A DNA stretch of 64,000 bases from positions 15,819 to 79,818 of the forward strand of contig CAZCVP010000006.1 of the NCBI GenBank assembly GCA_964501915.1, written 5' to 3'. Shown here one piece after another: positions 1-8,705 of the stretch. A model generated the notes under the pieces. It saw only the letters and a program-made list of their open reading frames with translations. It was not told the DNA's origin and searched no databases. The position numbers and the translations under genes were made by a program. The number at the start of each line of letters is the position of its first letter. The first letter of the stretch is position 1. The DNA is from CAYFPX01 sp964501915. Its GTDB lineage: Bacteria; Myxococcota_A; UBA796; CAJQPC01.

Positions 1-84
1 CTACCCACGACTGGCCGGGACTCGGTGGTACTGGAGCGTGGCCGAGATCCTGCCCGCCCACGCGATCTCACCCACTTGCGCCCC
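1..84. repeat. Dispersed island repeat, copy C (cut by window edge)
   Basis: The stretch matches two other copies at 692-803 and 3181-3272. Shared blocks are the CTACCCACGACT segment at the window start, the GATC-centred tandem 18-mers, and the terminal TTGCGCCCC. Read on the minus strand it starts with GGGGCGCAAGTGGGTGAG, and that TGA ends the hepT gene. The copy is incomplete because the window starts inside it. It encodes no protein of its own. Confidence 0.7.
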
Positions 85-334
85 GCAAGCCGTGAACGAG
101 CCGATTTCGCGTTCCGATGATGTCCTGCCAGGGAATGTCCGGAGTGGCGCGTCGGGTGTCGTCATCGATGCGGGAGGCCGCCTCGCCGACGATCTGGATC
201 TGGAGGACGATCGCGTCCCTGCGCATCGGTTCGTTGACGAGGACGTCGCTCTGGTGCCCTTCGGCGTAGGAGATGGCCTGTTTCGCAGCGTCCAGCATGT
301 CGGCGAGCAGGATGCTCGTCTCGCGGCGACTCAC
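68..334 (-). CDS. hepT: HepT-like HEPN toxin, C-terminus cut off by repeat
   Basis: HEPN-domain protein of 88 residues, of the HepT/MntA toxin-antitoxin type. The HEPN ribonuclease motif Rx4H is visible as RNRLVH at residues 76-81, preceded by the typical IPW-x-DIIG segment. The GTG start overlaps the stop of the MNT gene (GTGA), so the two are translationally coupled, as is usual for this pair. Family members normally continue for 25-40 more residues and have Tyr two positions after the His (the Rx4HxY motif, whose Tyr is AMPylated by MntA). Here the reading frame enters repeat copy C right after HisGly, puts Leu in the Tyr position and stops within seven residues. The catalytic core is present, but the AMPylation site is lost. 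It may be inactive or unregulated. Confidence 0.75.
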   Translation of the reverse strand: MSRRETSILLADMLDAAKQAISYAEGHQSDVLVNEPMRRDAIVLQIQIVGEAASRIDDDTRRATPDIPWQDIIGTRNRLVHGLRGASG

Positions 335-633
335 GCGGCGAAGCGCTCGACGGCTTCGGCCAGGATGCGTCCCCTGAGCCGGGGATGTAGTCCTCCCGGG
401 GTGACCAGGTCCACTTCCCGCCCATCGAGGAGCGCGCTGAGCTCGCGGGAGATGCGCGCCAGGTCCAACAGGTCGGGGGTGTGGTCGGGATGGAACTCCG
501 CCAGGACATCCACGTCGGACTCCGGGCCGAAGTCGTCCCTCAGCACCGACCCGAAGAACGACAAGCGGGTGATGTGCCAGCGCCCGCAGAGCATCGCGAG
601 GGCGGGGTCCGGGATGTCGACGCGGGGCTCCAT
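331..633 (-). CDS. mntA: MNT-family nucleotidyltransferase antitoxin (MntA-like)
   Basis: Minimal nucleotidyltransferase of 100 residues, partner of the HEPN protein directly downstream. The family signature GSx10DxD is clear: GS at residues 28-29 and Asp40/Asp42, with a later VDLV strand that carries the third acidic residue. MntA enzymes neutralise HepT by transferring AMP to a Tyr of the toxin. The start used is the ATG at 633, which gives the normal family N-terminus; an ATG 66 bases upstream would add an unrelated stretch. Repeat copy A ends about 58 bases upstream, so the promoter probably lies in or next to the repeat. Confidence 0.8.
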   Translation of the reverse strand: MEPRVDIPDPALAMLCGRWHITRLSFFGSVLRDDFGPESDVDVLAEFHPDHTPDLLDLARISRELSALLDGREVDLVTPGGLHPRLRGRILAEAVERFAA

Positions 634-691
634 GTCGGGCTCTCCGCATGCAGGATGCCCCGTCAACAGGTCGACGGCGCTCGCCCGGGGT

Positions 692-803
692 GGACACACC
701 GAGGACGCACCAGCCGCGCACTACCCGGGACTACACCAGACTCCCCACCACTCCACGTCCTCCAGATCCCGCCCACCTACGCGATCCCGCCCACTCGCGC
801 CCC
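692..803. repeat. Dispersed island repeat, copy A (112 bp)
   Basis: This is the longest copy of the island repeat. From the left it has a GGACACACCGAGGACGCACC end, the CTACCC block, then two tandem 18-mers (GATCCCGCCCACCTACGC and GATCCCGCCCACTCGCGC), then CCCC. Copy B (3181-3272) matches it block for block but lacks about 20 bases in the middle. Both copies lie in the same orientation. The strand composition is strongly asymmetric (C-rich on plus, G-rich on minus) and no long inverted repeat is visible. A TAG in the tandem block ends the gene that reads in from the right. Confidence 0.75.
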
Positions 804-1337
804 ACCCACTGCCGAATGCAACTCATCGAGTTCACGCGAGACATAGCGGTTGCGGCGGTAGGTCCAGTCCTTCCTCGGTTGCAGAGTGACGATCTCACCA
901 GGGACGAGGCTGCAGGCCGAGCCTGACCGCAGGGTGAGCAGTTCCTCGCCGCCCAGGATCCGGCAGCGTGCGTTGGTGGTTCCGGTGCCGAGAACGATGA
1001 GCTCCATGGCGGATGCCTCCTTGGGAAGGTCGGGTTCGGCGATGCCCCCGATCAAGCCGCGCATCCGCTCCAGATCGGCCTCGGTGGCGAGCACGACCAC
1101 ACCGTCTGGATGATGGATGGCGCGGGCGAGCGGGGCGTAGATGGGATGGTCGACGGACAAGCTGTCGAGGAGCTCGGCGTGGCTCTGGTGGTCCATCACG
1201 AGGCCCGGCCAGGCAGGCAGCGAGTCGAGCGCCTCCGCATCCAGGTCCCAGCGCGAGCCACGCCAATTGGAGATGACACCATCGTCCTTGCAGCGCGTGC
1301 AGCCCCAGTGGATGTTCCGGGTGCTGGCCTCCGACAC
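777..1337 (-). CDS. Zinc-ribbon protein with PGEI-type domain, 3' end in repeat A
   Basis: Predicted protein of 186 residues. Near the N-terminus it has a Cys-x2-Cys knuckle (CTRCKDDGVISNWRGSRWDL). Near the C-terminus is a segment LVPGEIVTLQPRKDWTYRRN that recalls the N-terminal domain of plasmid pRiA4b ORF-3-like (IS1096-associated) proteins. In that family the segment is followed by more conserved sequence; here it runs into repeat copy A after about 20 residues and stops at a TAG inside the repeat. The GTG start at 1337 has an AGGA eight bases upstream. It is transcribed divergently from the large gene at 1399, with 61 bases between them. Function unknown; the family link is from memory and weak. 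Confidence 0.5.
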   Translation of the reverse strand: MSEASTRNIHWGCTRCKDDGVISNWRGSRWDLDAEALDSLPAWPGLVMDHQSHAELLDSLSVDHPIYAPLARAIHHPDGVVVLATEADLERMRGLIGGIAEPDLPKEASAMELIVLGTGTTNARCRILGGEELLTLRSGSACSLVPGEIVTLQPRKDWTYRRNRYVSRELDELHSAVGGARVGGIA

Positions 1338-1398
1338 GAGCTGTCCTGGAGCCGGAGAAGCCCATCGCGATACTCCCCGAGCCACCAGGAGCCGCCCC

Positions 1399-3171
1399 AT
1401 GAGCCGAGCCCAGGTCCTGCTCTCCCTCATCGACGGCAGCCTCTCCGACGCCGAGCGCCGCCAGGTGCTCGCGGCTGCGCTCCTCTCGCTGGACGCGGTG
1501 GGCCTCGAGAGGCTGTACACCCGCCTGGCCCAGGACACCAGCACGACGCTCCGCACTCTCCTGGCTCGGCTGGACGGCGACCGCACCGCCGCGCCGCAGC
1601 CGAGCATCCACCGCCTCGAACAGGAGTGGCGTCAGGCCTGGTCCACCTGGGACGACATCATCGATGCGTCCAGCGATGAGGAGGGGGAGTTCATCGAGCA
1701 GGAGGCGCACTGGGAGGCCCCCTACCTGGATGTCTACACCATCGGAAAGCGCCTCGAGGCTGTCGCAGAGCGCCTGCTGCCCATTGCGGACCGGGTGCTG
1801 TCCGACGGCCTCGAGCCTGACTTCGAGCTCATGGACCGGGTGGATGACGACATCCGTGCGATCGGCGCCGGACTGCCCGAGTGGTTCGGCGAACACCACT
1901 TCGACGGGCTGCTCGGGCCCAAGCTCACGGCCCTCGTGTTGCGCTGGCAGCGGCTGAGCGCGCTCGAGGGCGCCACCGGCCACACGGTCCTGGAGGCAGT
2001 CCGGCTCGCGGAGGCCGACTCCGACCGCTGGAGCCTCGACGACGAGGCGCTGTTGGCCTTCGTTCACTCGATGTCCGACGACCACCAGCGGGAGCTGTTC
2101 GGGGGCATCGCCGAGAAGCGAAACGAGCCCCATTGGGCTTCCGTGCTCACATCCACCTGGTCACCCTGGTTCACCATCAACAGACTGCTCGCTCAGCGTT
2201 GGGATCCCGCGGCGGAGCTGGCCATCTGCCGAGCCGGCATCGCCTCGGACTGGTCCCTGGCCATCCCGGTCCTGGAGGACATCCTCGAGCGGCACGCGCT
2301 CGACGAGGCCGAGCCGGTGATCGAGGAGGCGCTGGCCACGCTGCTGCGCCTGCGAGGGGAAGAACGCTGGGACCCGCTGAGAGGTTTGCTCGTCGACCAC
2401 CGCGCACTGAGGTATCGCCACCGACCCGCCACGCAGCTCCCAGCGCTGCTGCGGCTCTGCGGCCGGCTGGCAGCATGCCGGGGAGAAGATGAGCTGGCCA
2501 GCTCCTGGGAGGCCCAGGCTGTTCTCTACGAGTGCTGGCATGAGTGGGATGCCGTGCTGGACTACCTGGCAACGCTGCGGGCAGACCAGAAACCCAGGCT
2601 CGCCAGTCACTTCTTCGAGCTGTGGTCGGCGATGCTCGTCCAGCGCTCCAGCCGCCATCGCTACGGTGAGGACCTCAGCCCCGACAAGAGCTGGGTCCCG
2701 CTCCTGGCGCGGGCAGCGTGGGAAGGGACCAGCCCGGATCTGACCCTGTCGAAGCTGAGCGGATGGCTGGATGACGCCGCCTCCAGCCCGGAGAGCTTCG
2801 GGATCGCTCGCCCCTGGCTGGCGGTGCTGACCCAGGATGTCGGCCTGGATGGGGCCGCCTCGACCCTCCTGGAGCTGCTCGGCGATCAGTGCTCCCGGGA
2901 CGCACCCTCGCGGCGCGCCCAACTCCGGCGTGTCGGCGTCGGCGGGCTGGCGTCCAAGCTCTTGGCCACCTGGAGCCGAAACGCCGTGGAACTCGTCCCC
3001 GACCCCCGGGACAACCGCAAGTCGAGCTACGGGCCACACGCTGCCTGGCTCGAAGCGGTGCACGAGCTGAGCGCCACCGCCTACGCTCGAGTCGTCGCCG
3101 ACTGGAGGCGGGACCACGGCCGACGCCGCAACCTGTGGAAGGCCATCCGCGGTAGGGGGCTCCCGGTCTGA
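1399..3171 (+). CDS. Large uncharacterised helical protein
   Basis: Protein of 590 residues with no catalytic motif that I recognise. It is Leu/Ala/Glu-rich and looks all-helical. The C-terminal end (a YARVVADWRR segment, then HGRRRNLWKAIRGRGL) resembles the tail of SWIM zinc-finger family proteins, but the Cys-x-Cys / Cys-x-His SWIM motif itself is absent. The ATG at 1399 has AGGAG nine bases upstream and is preferred over upstream in-frame ATGs that overlap the divergent gene. It is flanked by repeat copies A (beyond the divergent neighbour) and B (10 bases past its stop), so it behaves as one unit of the repeat-punctuated island. A defence role is possible only by association. Confidence 0.6.
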   Translation: MSRAQVLLSLIDGSLSDAERRQVLAAALLSLDAVGLERLYTRLAQDTSTTLRTLLARLDGDRTAAPQPSIHRLEQEWRQAWSTWDDIIDASSDEEGEFIEQEAHWEAPYLDVYTIGKRLEAVAERLLPIADRVLSDGLEPDFELMDRVDDDIRAIGAGLPEWFGEHHFDGLLGPKLTALVLRWQRLSALEGATGHTVLEAVRLAEADSDRWSLDDEALLAFVHSMSDDHQRELFGGIAEKRNEPHWASVLTSTWSPWFTINRLLAQRWDPAAELAICRAGIASDWSLAIPVLEDILERHALDEAEPVIEEALATLLRLRGEERWDPLRGLLVDHRALRYRHRPATQLPALLRLCGRLAACRGEDELASSWEAQAVLYECWHEWDAVLDYLATLRADQKPRLASHFFELWSAMLVQRSSRHRYGEDLSPDKSWVPLLARAAWEGTSPDLTLSKLSGWLDDAASSPESFGIARPWLAVLTQDVGLDGAASTLLELLGDQCSRDAPSRRAQLRRVGVGGLASKLLATWSRNAVELVPDPRDNRKSSYGPHAAWLEAVHELSATAYARVVADWRRDHGRRRNLWKAIRGRGLPV

Positions 3172-3180
3172 CCGGAGCCG

Positions 3181-3272
3181 GGACAGACCGATGACCCACC
3201 AGCCCTCCACTACCCACGACTCCACGCCCCCCAGATCCCGCCCACCTACGCGATCCCGTGCACTTGCGCCCC
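3181..3272. repeat. Dispersed island repeat, copy B (92 bp)
   Basis: Copy B begins GGACAGACCGATGACCCACC, continues through CTACCCACGACTCCACG and the block CAGATCCCGCCCACCTACGC, and ends TTGCGCCCC. It has the same orientation as copies A and C. The core of about 45 bases around the GATCCCGCCCACC tandem is nearly identical to copy A. It lies between the stop of the 1399-3171 gene and the end of fic. The rest of the 3172-3425 interval holds only the partial tail at 3358-3379. Confidence 0.75.
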
Positions 3273-3357
3273 ACTGCGCCCTGAGTGCAGCTTCGATCGG
3301 GACGACCTCTGAACGAAGTGATCGCAGTTGGTTGCGCGATCGGAGCTCGCCGGCGGA

Positions 3358-3379
3358 ACACACCCCGAGGACACACCGG
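3358..3379. repeat. Partial tail of the island repeat
   Basis: ACACACCCCGAGGACACACC resembles the GGACACACCGAGGACGCACC end of copy A but has substitutions, and none of the GATC tandem block follows. It sits just past the 3' end of fic. The match is short, so it may be coincidental. Confidence 0.35.
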
Positions 3380-3425
3380 TGAGAGAGGCACGGCGCACGT
3401 CACGAGTTCGGACGGTCCGATGTCG

Positions 3426-4592
3426 TCAGCCCACATCGAGCTCGGTCCCTGCCTTGAGGTGGTCGAGGTACCGACCGTAGCCGAAGGTGCGGTCCCGCTT
3501 GCGGCCGGTGGTCTCGGTCAGGATCCCTGCCGCGACCAAGGCGTCGACCGCACGTGCTGCTGTGGGCCGGCTCGCCTCCAGCAAGGTCATCGCCGCCCCT
3601 ACGGTGAGGATCGGGCGCTTGGGGAGCGCCTTGAACAGGCGCAGCGCCGTGACCGTGGCCTTGGGGTGCTCCAGCAGGCGATCGCCATCCGCCGACACCA
3701 GCGCGTGCAGGTCTTGCGCGCTGCGCACGGCCTCGTCCGCGACGGTGCCGACGCCGTCGAGGAAGAAGTCCAGCCACCCCTCCCAGTCGCCCGTCGCCCG
3801 GACGCCGTCCAGGCGGCGGTAGTACTCGAAGCGATGCCGCTTGAAGAAGAGGCTCAGGTAGAGCAGGGGACGGGAGAGCAGCCCCCAGTGCTCCAGGAGC
3901 AGGGCCACCAGCAGACGGCCGATGCGGCCGTTGCCGTCCAGGTAGGGGTGGATGGTCTCGAACTGCACGTGCACCAGTCCGGCCCGGATCAGCGGGGGGA
4001 GACCATCGTCGCGGTGGATGTAGCGCTCGAGGTCCGACAGCAGGGAGGCCACGAGGTGAGGCGGCGGCGGAACGAAGGTCGCGTTGCCCGGCCGGGAGCC
4101 ACCGACCCAGTTCTGGCTACGCCGAAGCTCACCTGGCTGCCTGGTGCCCCCTCGGACGCCCGAGAGCAGGCGCCGATGGGTCTCCCCGAGCAGGCGGATC
4201 GAGAGCGGCAACCCCGTCGGACTCGCCAGCTCGGCGCGGGCATGCTCGACCGCGTCGAGGTAGTTGCAGACCTCCTCCACGTCGGCGCCGGGCTCGGAGC
4301 CCTCCTCGGCCTCGAACGCCAGCAGGTCGACCAGGGAAGCCTGGGTGCCCTCGATCTGCGAAGAGAGGACCGCCTCCTTGCGGACGAAGGCGTAGATGAA
4401 CCAGTCGAGCGACGGAACCATGGCTCCCGCCAGCTCCAGGCGGGCGAGAGCAGCCTCGGCGGTGTGCAGGCGCGCGCGCAGGCCGGTCTCCTGGTCGAGC
4501 GGCGGATTCCTGGGGGGCAGCGGCGCGGGCACGAAGGCCGCGACCTCTTCGCCAGCGACGCTGGTGGGCTCGGAGTGGCCGGTCGTGCGCAT
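3426..4592 (-). CDS. fic: Fic-domain protein (AMPylase), self-inhibited class
   Basis: Fic protein of 388 residues. The active-site motif HPYLDGNGRIGR starts at His215 and matches HPFx(D/E)GNGRxxR. An N-terminal inhibitory helix motif SSQIEGT ends at Glu81, which fits the (S/T)xxxE(G/N) pattern of class II Fic proteins; that Glu blocks ATP in the resting enzyme. The last third has a winged-helix-like segment with GAAMTLLEASRPTAARAVD, the usual C-terminal DNA-binding domain of this Fic subfamily. The family transfers AMP to target proteins. The ATG at 4592 follows a GGGAAGG-type ribosome site and gives the normal N-terminus. It lies between repeat tails at 3358 and 4723, with no antitoxin gene beside it. 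Confidence 0.88.
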   Translation of the reverse strand: MRTTGHSEPTSVAGEEVAAFVPAPLPPRNPPLDQETGLRARLHTAEAALARLELAGAMVPSLDWFIYAFVRKEAVLSSQIEGTQASLVDLLAFEAEEGSEPGADVEEVCNYLDAVEHARAELASPTGLPLSIRLLGETHRRLLSGVRGGTRQPGELRRSQNWVGGSRPGNATFVPPPPHLVASLLSDLERYIHRDDGLPPLIRAGLVHVQFETIHPYLDGNGRIGRLLVALLLEHWGLLSRPLLYLSLFFKRHRFEYYRRLDGVRATGDWEGWLDFFLDGVGTVADEAVRSAQDLHALVSADGDRLLEHPKATVTALRLFKALPKRPILTVGAAMTLLEASRPTAARAVDALVAAGILTETTGRKRDRTFGYGRYLDHLKAGTELDVG

Positions 4593-4722
4593 CACCTTCC
4601 CTGGAGAACGCTGTCGTTCATAGCGTAGATGGATAGTAACGCAAGCGTTCTTATTGGTCGAAGAGACCCACGCCACCGCTCTTCCGACGGGCGAACCTCC
4701 GAGCTGGTCCGAGCGCTGGGCA

Positions 4723-4741
4723 GGACACACCGAGGACGCAC
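4723..4741. repeat. Tail of the island repeat, copy D
   Basis: GGACACACCGAGGACGCAC is identical to the first 19 bases of repeat copy A at 692-710. Here it stands alone between the stop of the AbiEii-type gene (five bases away) and the upstream region of fic. The GATC tandem block is not present. Exact identity over 19 bases makes chance unlikely. Confidence 0.7.
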
Positions 4742-4745
4742 GGCG

Positions 4746-5636
4746 CTACCGATCCGAGCCCGCCAGGGGGCCGACGAACTCCCTGAGCTCTTCGCAGAGC
4801 TGGTCGAGCTCGATGCGATCGCCCCAGAACATCGGGTCGATGGCGCTCGGCGCGCCTCGGACCGCGGTCCACCGCTCGCCCCGGTCGGGGTTGAGGCAGG
4901 GATCGTCGGCCAACGGCAACCGCTTCCGCTCGGCCGTCACCTCCATGTGGCGCACGAGCTCGTGGAGGCTCGTCTGGAGCGCGGGGAGCTCGCGCCGGCG
5001 CCGCACGATCCAACCGCAGTCCTCGTAGTGTCGGGCGAAGGTCGCCGGGTCGAGGTCGGGCCGGGCGAACTCCTTGCGAGTGGCGTCGAGCTTCTCGATG
5101 CAGGTCGCGAGAGGGTGGATGCAGTGCACAGCTCGCGCACGGTTGTCTGCGAAGTCACCGAGGAGCCCCAGGTCCTCGAGGTGGTCGTGAACCCACGGCG
5201 AGATCTCCACGTGCGCTCCCGGCTCGACTCGCGCCCAGCCGATCTCCAGCTTCACGTCGCGTACCATCGACCCGGGCAGGCCCGTGATGTGGCGTCCGGG
5301 GTAGGCGACGCGGATCTCCGCGCCGCGTACGAGCTCGTCGAGCACGGGACTCCGCCTGACCGCGCAACCTGGTAGCGCGGTGGCGAGCGCCTGGGTGACC
5401 GCTGCGAGCCAGGCGTCTCGCGCCGGCGGCCCCTGCTTCTTGTTGCCGAGGGAGAACGCGGGCTCTTTCAGGCCCGTCGTGCCAGGCCCGAGGCGCACGT
5501 CGATGTCCTCCGAGAAGCGCTCGATCAGGTCGAAGCCCTTGGACAGCGAGGTGCCGCCCTTGAACCACAGGTCGAAGCCCGCCTCCTGGATCGCCCAGAG
5601 CGTGTGGACCACCCAGTAGTCCTTTGCGCCTTCCAC
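4746..5636 (-). CDS. abiEii: AbiEii/AbiGii-type nucleotidyltransferase toxin, 5' end doubtful
   Basis: The product of about 296 residues belongs to the AbiEii/AbiGii toxin family of nucleotidyltransferases (abortive infection, type IV toxin-antitoxin). Diagnostic parts are KDYWVVHTLWA near the N-terminus, WFKGGTSLSKGFDLIERF, and then the SEDIDV acidic strand. The family normally has 20-30 residues before the KDYW segment; here only a GTG four codons earlier is available. Just beyond it the sequence becomes the 3' half of a convergent-looking DNA glycosylase gene on the other strand. So the 5' end was probably lost in the event that joined the island to the chromosome, and expression is uncertain. 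No AbiEi antitoxin gene is next to it. Confidence 0.75.
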   Translation of the reverse strand: MEGAKDYWVVHTLWAIQEAGFDLWFKGGTSLSKGFDLIERFSEDIDVRLGPGTTGLKEPAFSLGNKKQGPPARDAWLAAVTQALATALPGCAVRRSPVLDELVRGAEIRVAYPGRHITGLPGSMVRDVKLEIGWARVEPGAHVEISPWVHDHLEDLGLLGDFADNRARAVHCIHPLATCIEKLDATRKEFARPDLDPATFARHYEDCGWIVRRRRELPALQTSLHELVRHMEVTAERKRLPLADDPCLNPDRGERWTAVRGAPSAIDPMFWGDRIELDQLCEELREFVGPLAGSDR

Positions 5637-5639
5637 CCC

Positions 5640-6026
5640 CTCAACATCGAGCGACGCCGGGCCGACCTGGTCCGCCGGATCGCCAGCCGGGCCCATGCCC
5701 TCCAGCGAGCTGCAGCCATGCCCCAACCCGAGGCGCGAGCCCACCTGGAGAAGCTGCCTGGCATCGGTCCGTGGACCTCGGGCGTGGTCATGGGCGGCCC
5801 GCTCGGGGACCCCGACGCGGTGCCCACCGGCGACTACAACCTGCCCAACATCGTGGCCTACAAGCTGGTCGGCGAAGAGCGTGCCGACGATGCCCGCATG
5901 CTGGAGCTCCTGGAGCCCTACCGCGGCCACCGGGGCCTCGTCGCGCGGCTGATCAAGACCGGCGGCGGTCGCTCCCCTCCCCGGCGCGGGCCCCGACTGA
6001 GGGTGCGGGATATCCGCGAGGGGTGA
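5640..6026 (+). pseudogene. DNA-3-methyladenine glycosylase remnant (HhH-GPD, 5' deleted)
   Basis: The reading frame encodes the C-terminal half of an AlkA-like helix-hairpin-helix glycosylase. The hairpin LPGIGPWTSGVV is followed by the catalytic-Asp region VPTGDYNLPN and the family tail MLELLEPYRGHRGLVARLI. Similarity begins at about 5645 (ERRRADLVRRIASRAHAL). The preceding 150 or more residues are missing and the DNA upstream is the head of the AbiEii gene on the other strand. No credible start exists; an in-frame ATG at 5604 lies within abiEii. I read this as a chromosomal gene truncated by the incoming island. Confidence 0.75.
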
Positions 6027-6046
6027 CCTTCCCCTATGGTCGAGGC

Positions 6047-6775
6047 ATGTTCGACAGACCCCAGGAGCTCCGCGAGGGCGTGCGGCAGGCCTACTCGGCC
6101 GCCGCGGAGGCCCCGGACGCCCGTCATCCCTTTCCCGTGGGACGCGCCTTCGCCGAGAGCGTCGGCTACCCCTCCGAGCTGCTCGATCGCCTCCCCGGCG
6201 AGGCCGCTGAGGCCTTCGCGGGGGTCTCCAATGTCTCCCTCGTAGCGGGGATTCCGGCGGGCACGACGGTCCTGGACCTGGGCTGCGGTGCGGGTCTCGA
6301 CAGCCTGATCGCGGCCGAGCGCACGGGGCCGGAGGGGCGGGTCTTCGCCGTCGACTTCAGCCCCGCGATGCTCGCCCGGGTCCGGGCGGCGACGGCGGAT
6401 CTGGATCAGACCGAGGTCATCGAGGGGTCCGGCGAGGACCTGCCGCTGGACTCGGCTTCGATCGACCTCGCCCTCATCAACGGCCTCTTCAACCTCAACC
6501 CCGCCCGCGAGCAGCTCTTCGCCGAGCTGGCGCGGGTGGTCCGTCCGGGCGGTGCGGTCTTCGCGGCCGAGCTCATCCTCCGAGAGCCCCTCGACGAGGC
6601 CACACGCTCGGCCGCCACGTGGTTTGCCTGAATCGCCGGTGCGAAGGAGGGCGGTGCCTTCCTCTGTGAGTTCCTGGAGGCGGGCTTCGCGGCCGCGGAG
6701 ATCCTGCGCACCTTCCGGAACGCGAGAGCGACAGACCCGAGGGTGATCGCCGCGGAGGTCGTCGCTCAGCGGTAG
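6047..6775 (+). CDS. Predicted selenocysteine SAM-dependent methyltransferase
   Basis: Class I methyltransferase of 242 residues if the in-frame UGA at 6629-6631 is read as selenocysteine (residue 195). The SAM-binding motif VLDLGCGAGLDSLIAAE lies near residue 78, and later strands VFAVDFSPAML and LINGLFNLNP are typical of the ArsM/UbiE-like group. After ATWFA the frame reads UGA then IAGAKEGGAFLCEFLEAGF and ends RNARATDPRVIAAEVVAQR at a TAG. The post-UGA part is clearly coding and completes the family C-terminus. Related arsenite-methyltransferase-like proteins carry Cys before the (I/V)xGA segment, exactly where UGA falls. A SECIS-like hairpin follows (6645-6663). Read as a stop, the protein would lose its last 48 residues. 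Substrate unknown; arsenic or another soft metalloid is an inference. Confidence 0.8.
6645..6663 (+). promoter_or_regulatory. Bacterial SECIS-like hairpin after UGA 6629
   Basis: AGGAGGGC and GCCTTCCT form an 8-bp stem with one G-U pair and a 3-base loop GGT. The loop begins 24 bases after the T of the UGA codon. Bacterial SECIS elements recognised by SelB lie just downstream of the UGA, with about this spacing and a G at the start of the loop (GGU in E. coli fdhF). The hairpin is inside the coding frame. Confidence 0.7.
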
Positions 6776-6840
6776 GACCTGGCAGCACGCTCGGGCCGTC
6801 CCGTCGAGCTATGTGCTTCCATGCCCACGTCCTCTCGTCG

Positions 6841-8291
<1,451 letters not shown>

Positions 8292-8315
8292 TCGACTGAC
8301 CAGGAGATCCCCGAC

Positions 8316-8690
8316 ATGCACCGCCCGACCTGTCTTCCGCTCTCCGTCGCCGCCCTCTTCCTCGCCGCCTGCGGCACCGACGACGCCTGCCACTGCGACC
8401 TGATCGCCGCCGAGAGCGTCTGCATCGAGTACTCGGCTCTGGCGAACCCGCTCTACCGGCTCCAGCTCGAGTCCACCTGCGAGAACAGCCTCAGCAGCCT
8501 GTGCGACACCCTCGGTGGCTCCTACGAGATGGACGTCGCCTGTCCGACCGAGGGACTGGTCGCTGAGTGCGAGGTCGAGGTCGTGACCTATGCCGAGACC
8601 AAGTACTACTACTCGACCGGCGCCGAGCCCTACGCGTCCAGCGACCCCGACTTCGAGGAGGACTGTGGCGGCTCGGTGAGCCTGTACTGA
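8316..8690 (+). CDS. Small Cys-rich lipoprotein, unknown
   Basis: Predicted lipoprotein of 124 residues. A signal peptide ends in the lipobox LAAC at residues 17-20. The mature part has eight or more further Cys (CHCDL, SVCIEY, STCENS, SLCDTL, VACPTE, ECEVEV, EDCGGS), an even-numbered pattern that suggests disulfide pairing in the periplasm or on the surface. It is Glu/Asp- and Tyr-rich. I recognise no family. It follows the winged-helix gene by 24 bases on the same strand. Confidence 0.7.
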   Translation: MHRPTCLPLSVAALFLAACGTDDACHCDLIAAESVCIEYSALANPLYRLQLESTCENSLSSLCDTLGGSYEMDVACPTEGLVAECEVEVVTYAETKYYYSTGAEPYASSDPDFEEDCGGSVSLY

Positions 8691-8705
8691 TCTAGAGCGG
8701 CGATC

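Noticed and set aside
1..5640. Integron gene-cassette array with attC sites
   Set aside because: The repeats lack the GTTRRRY/RYYYAAC core sites and the inverted structure of attC, are strongly strand-asymmetric, and no tyrosine integrase is present.
5604..5640. ATG at 5604 as start of a complete short glycosylase
   Set aside because: The first 15 codons are antisense to the conserved KDYW segment of abiEii, and the glycosylase lacks its N-terminal half.
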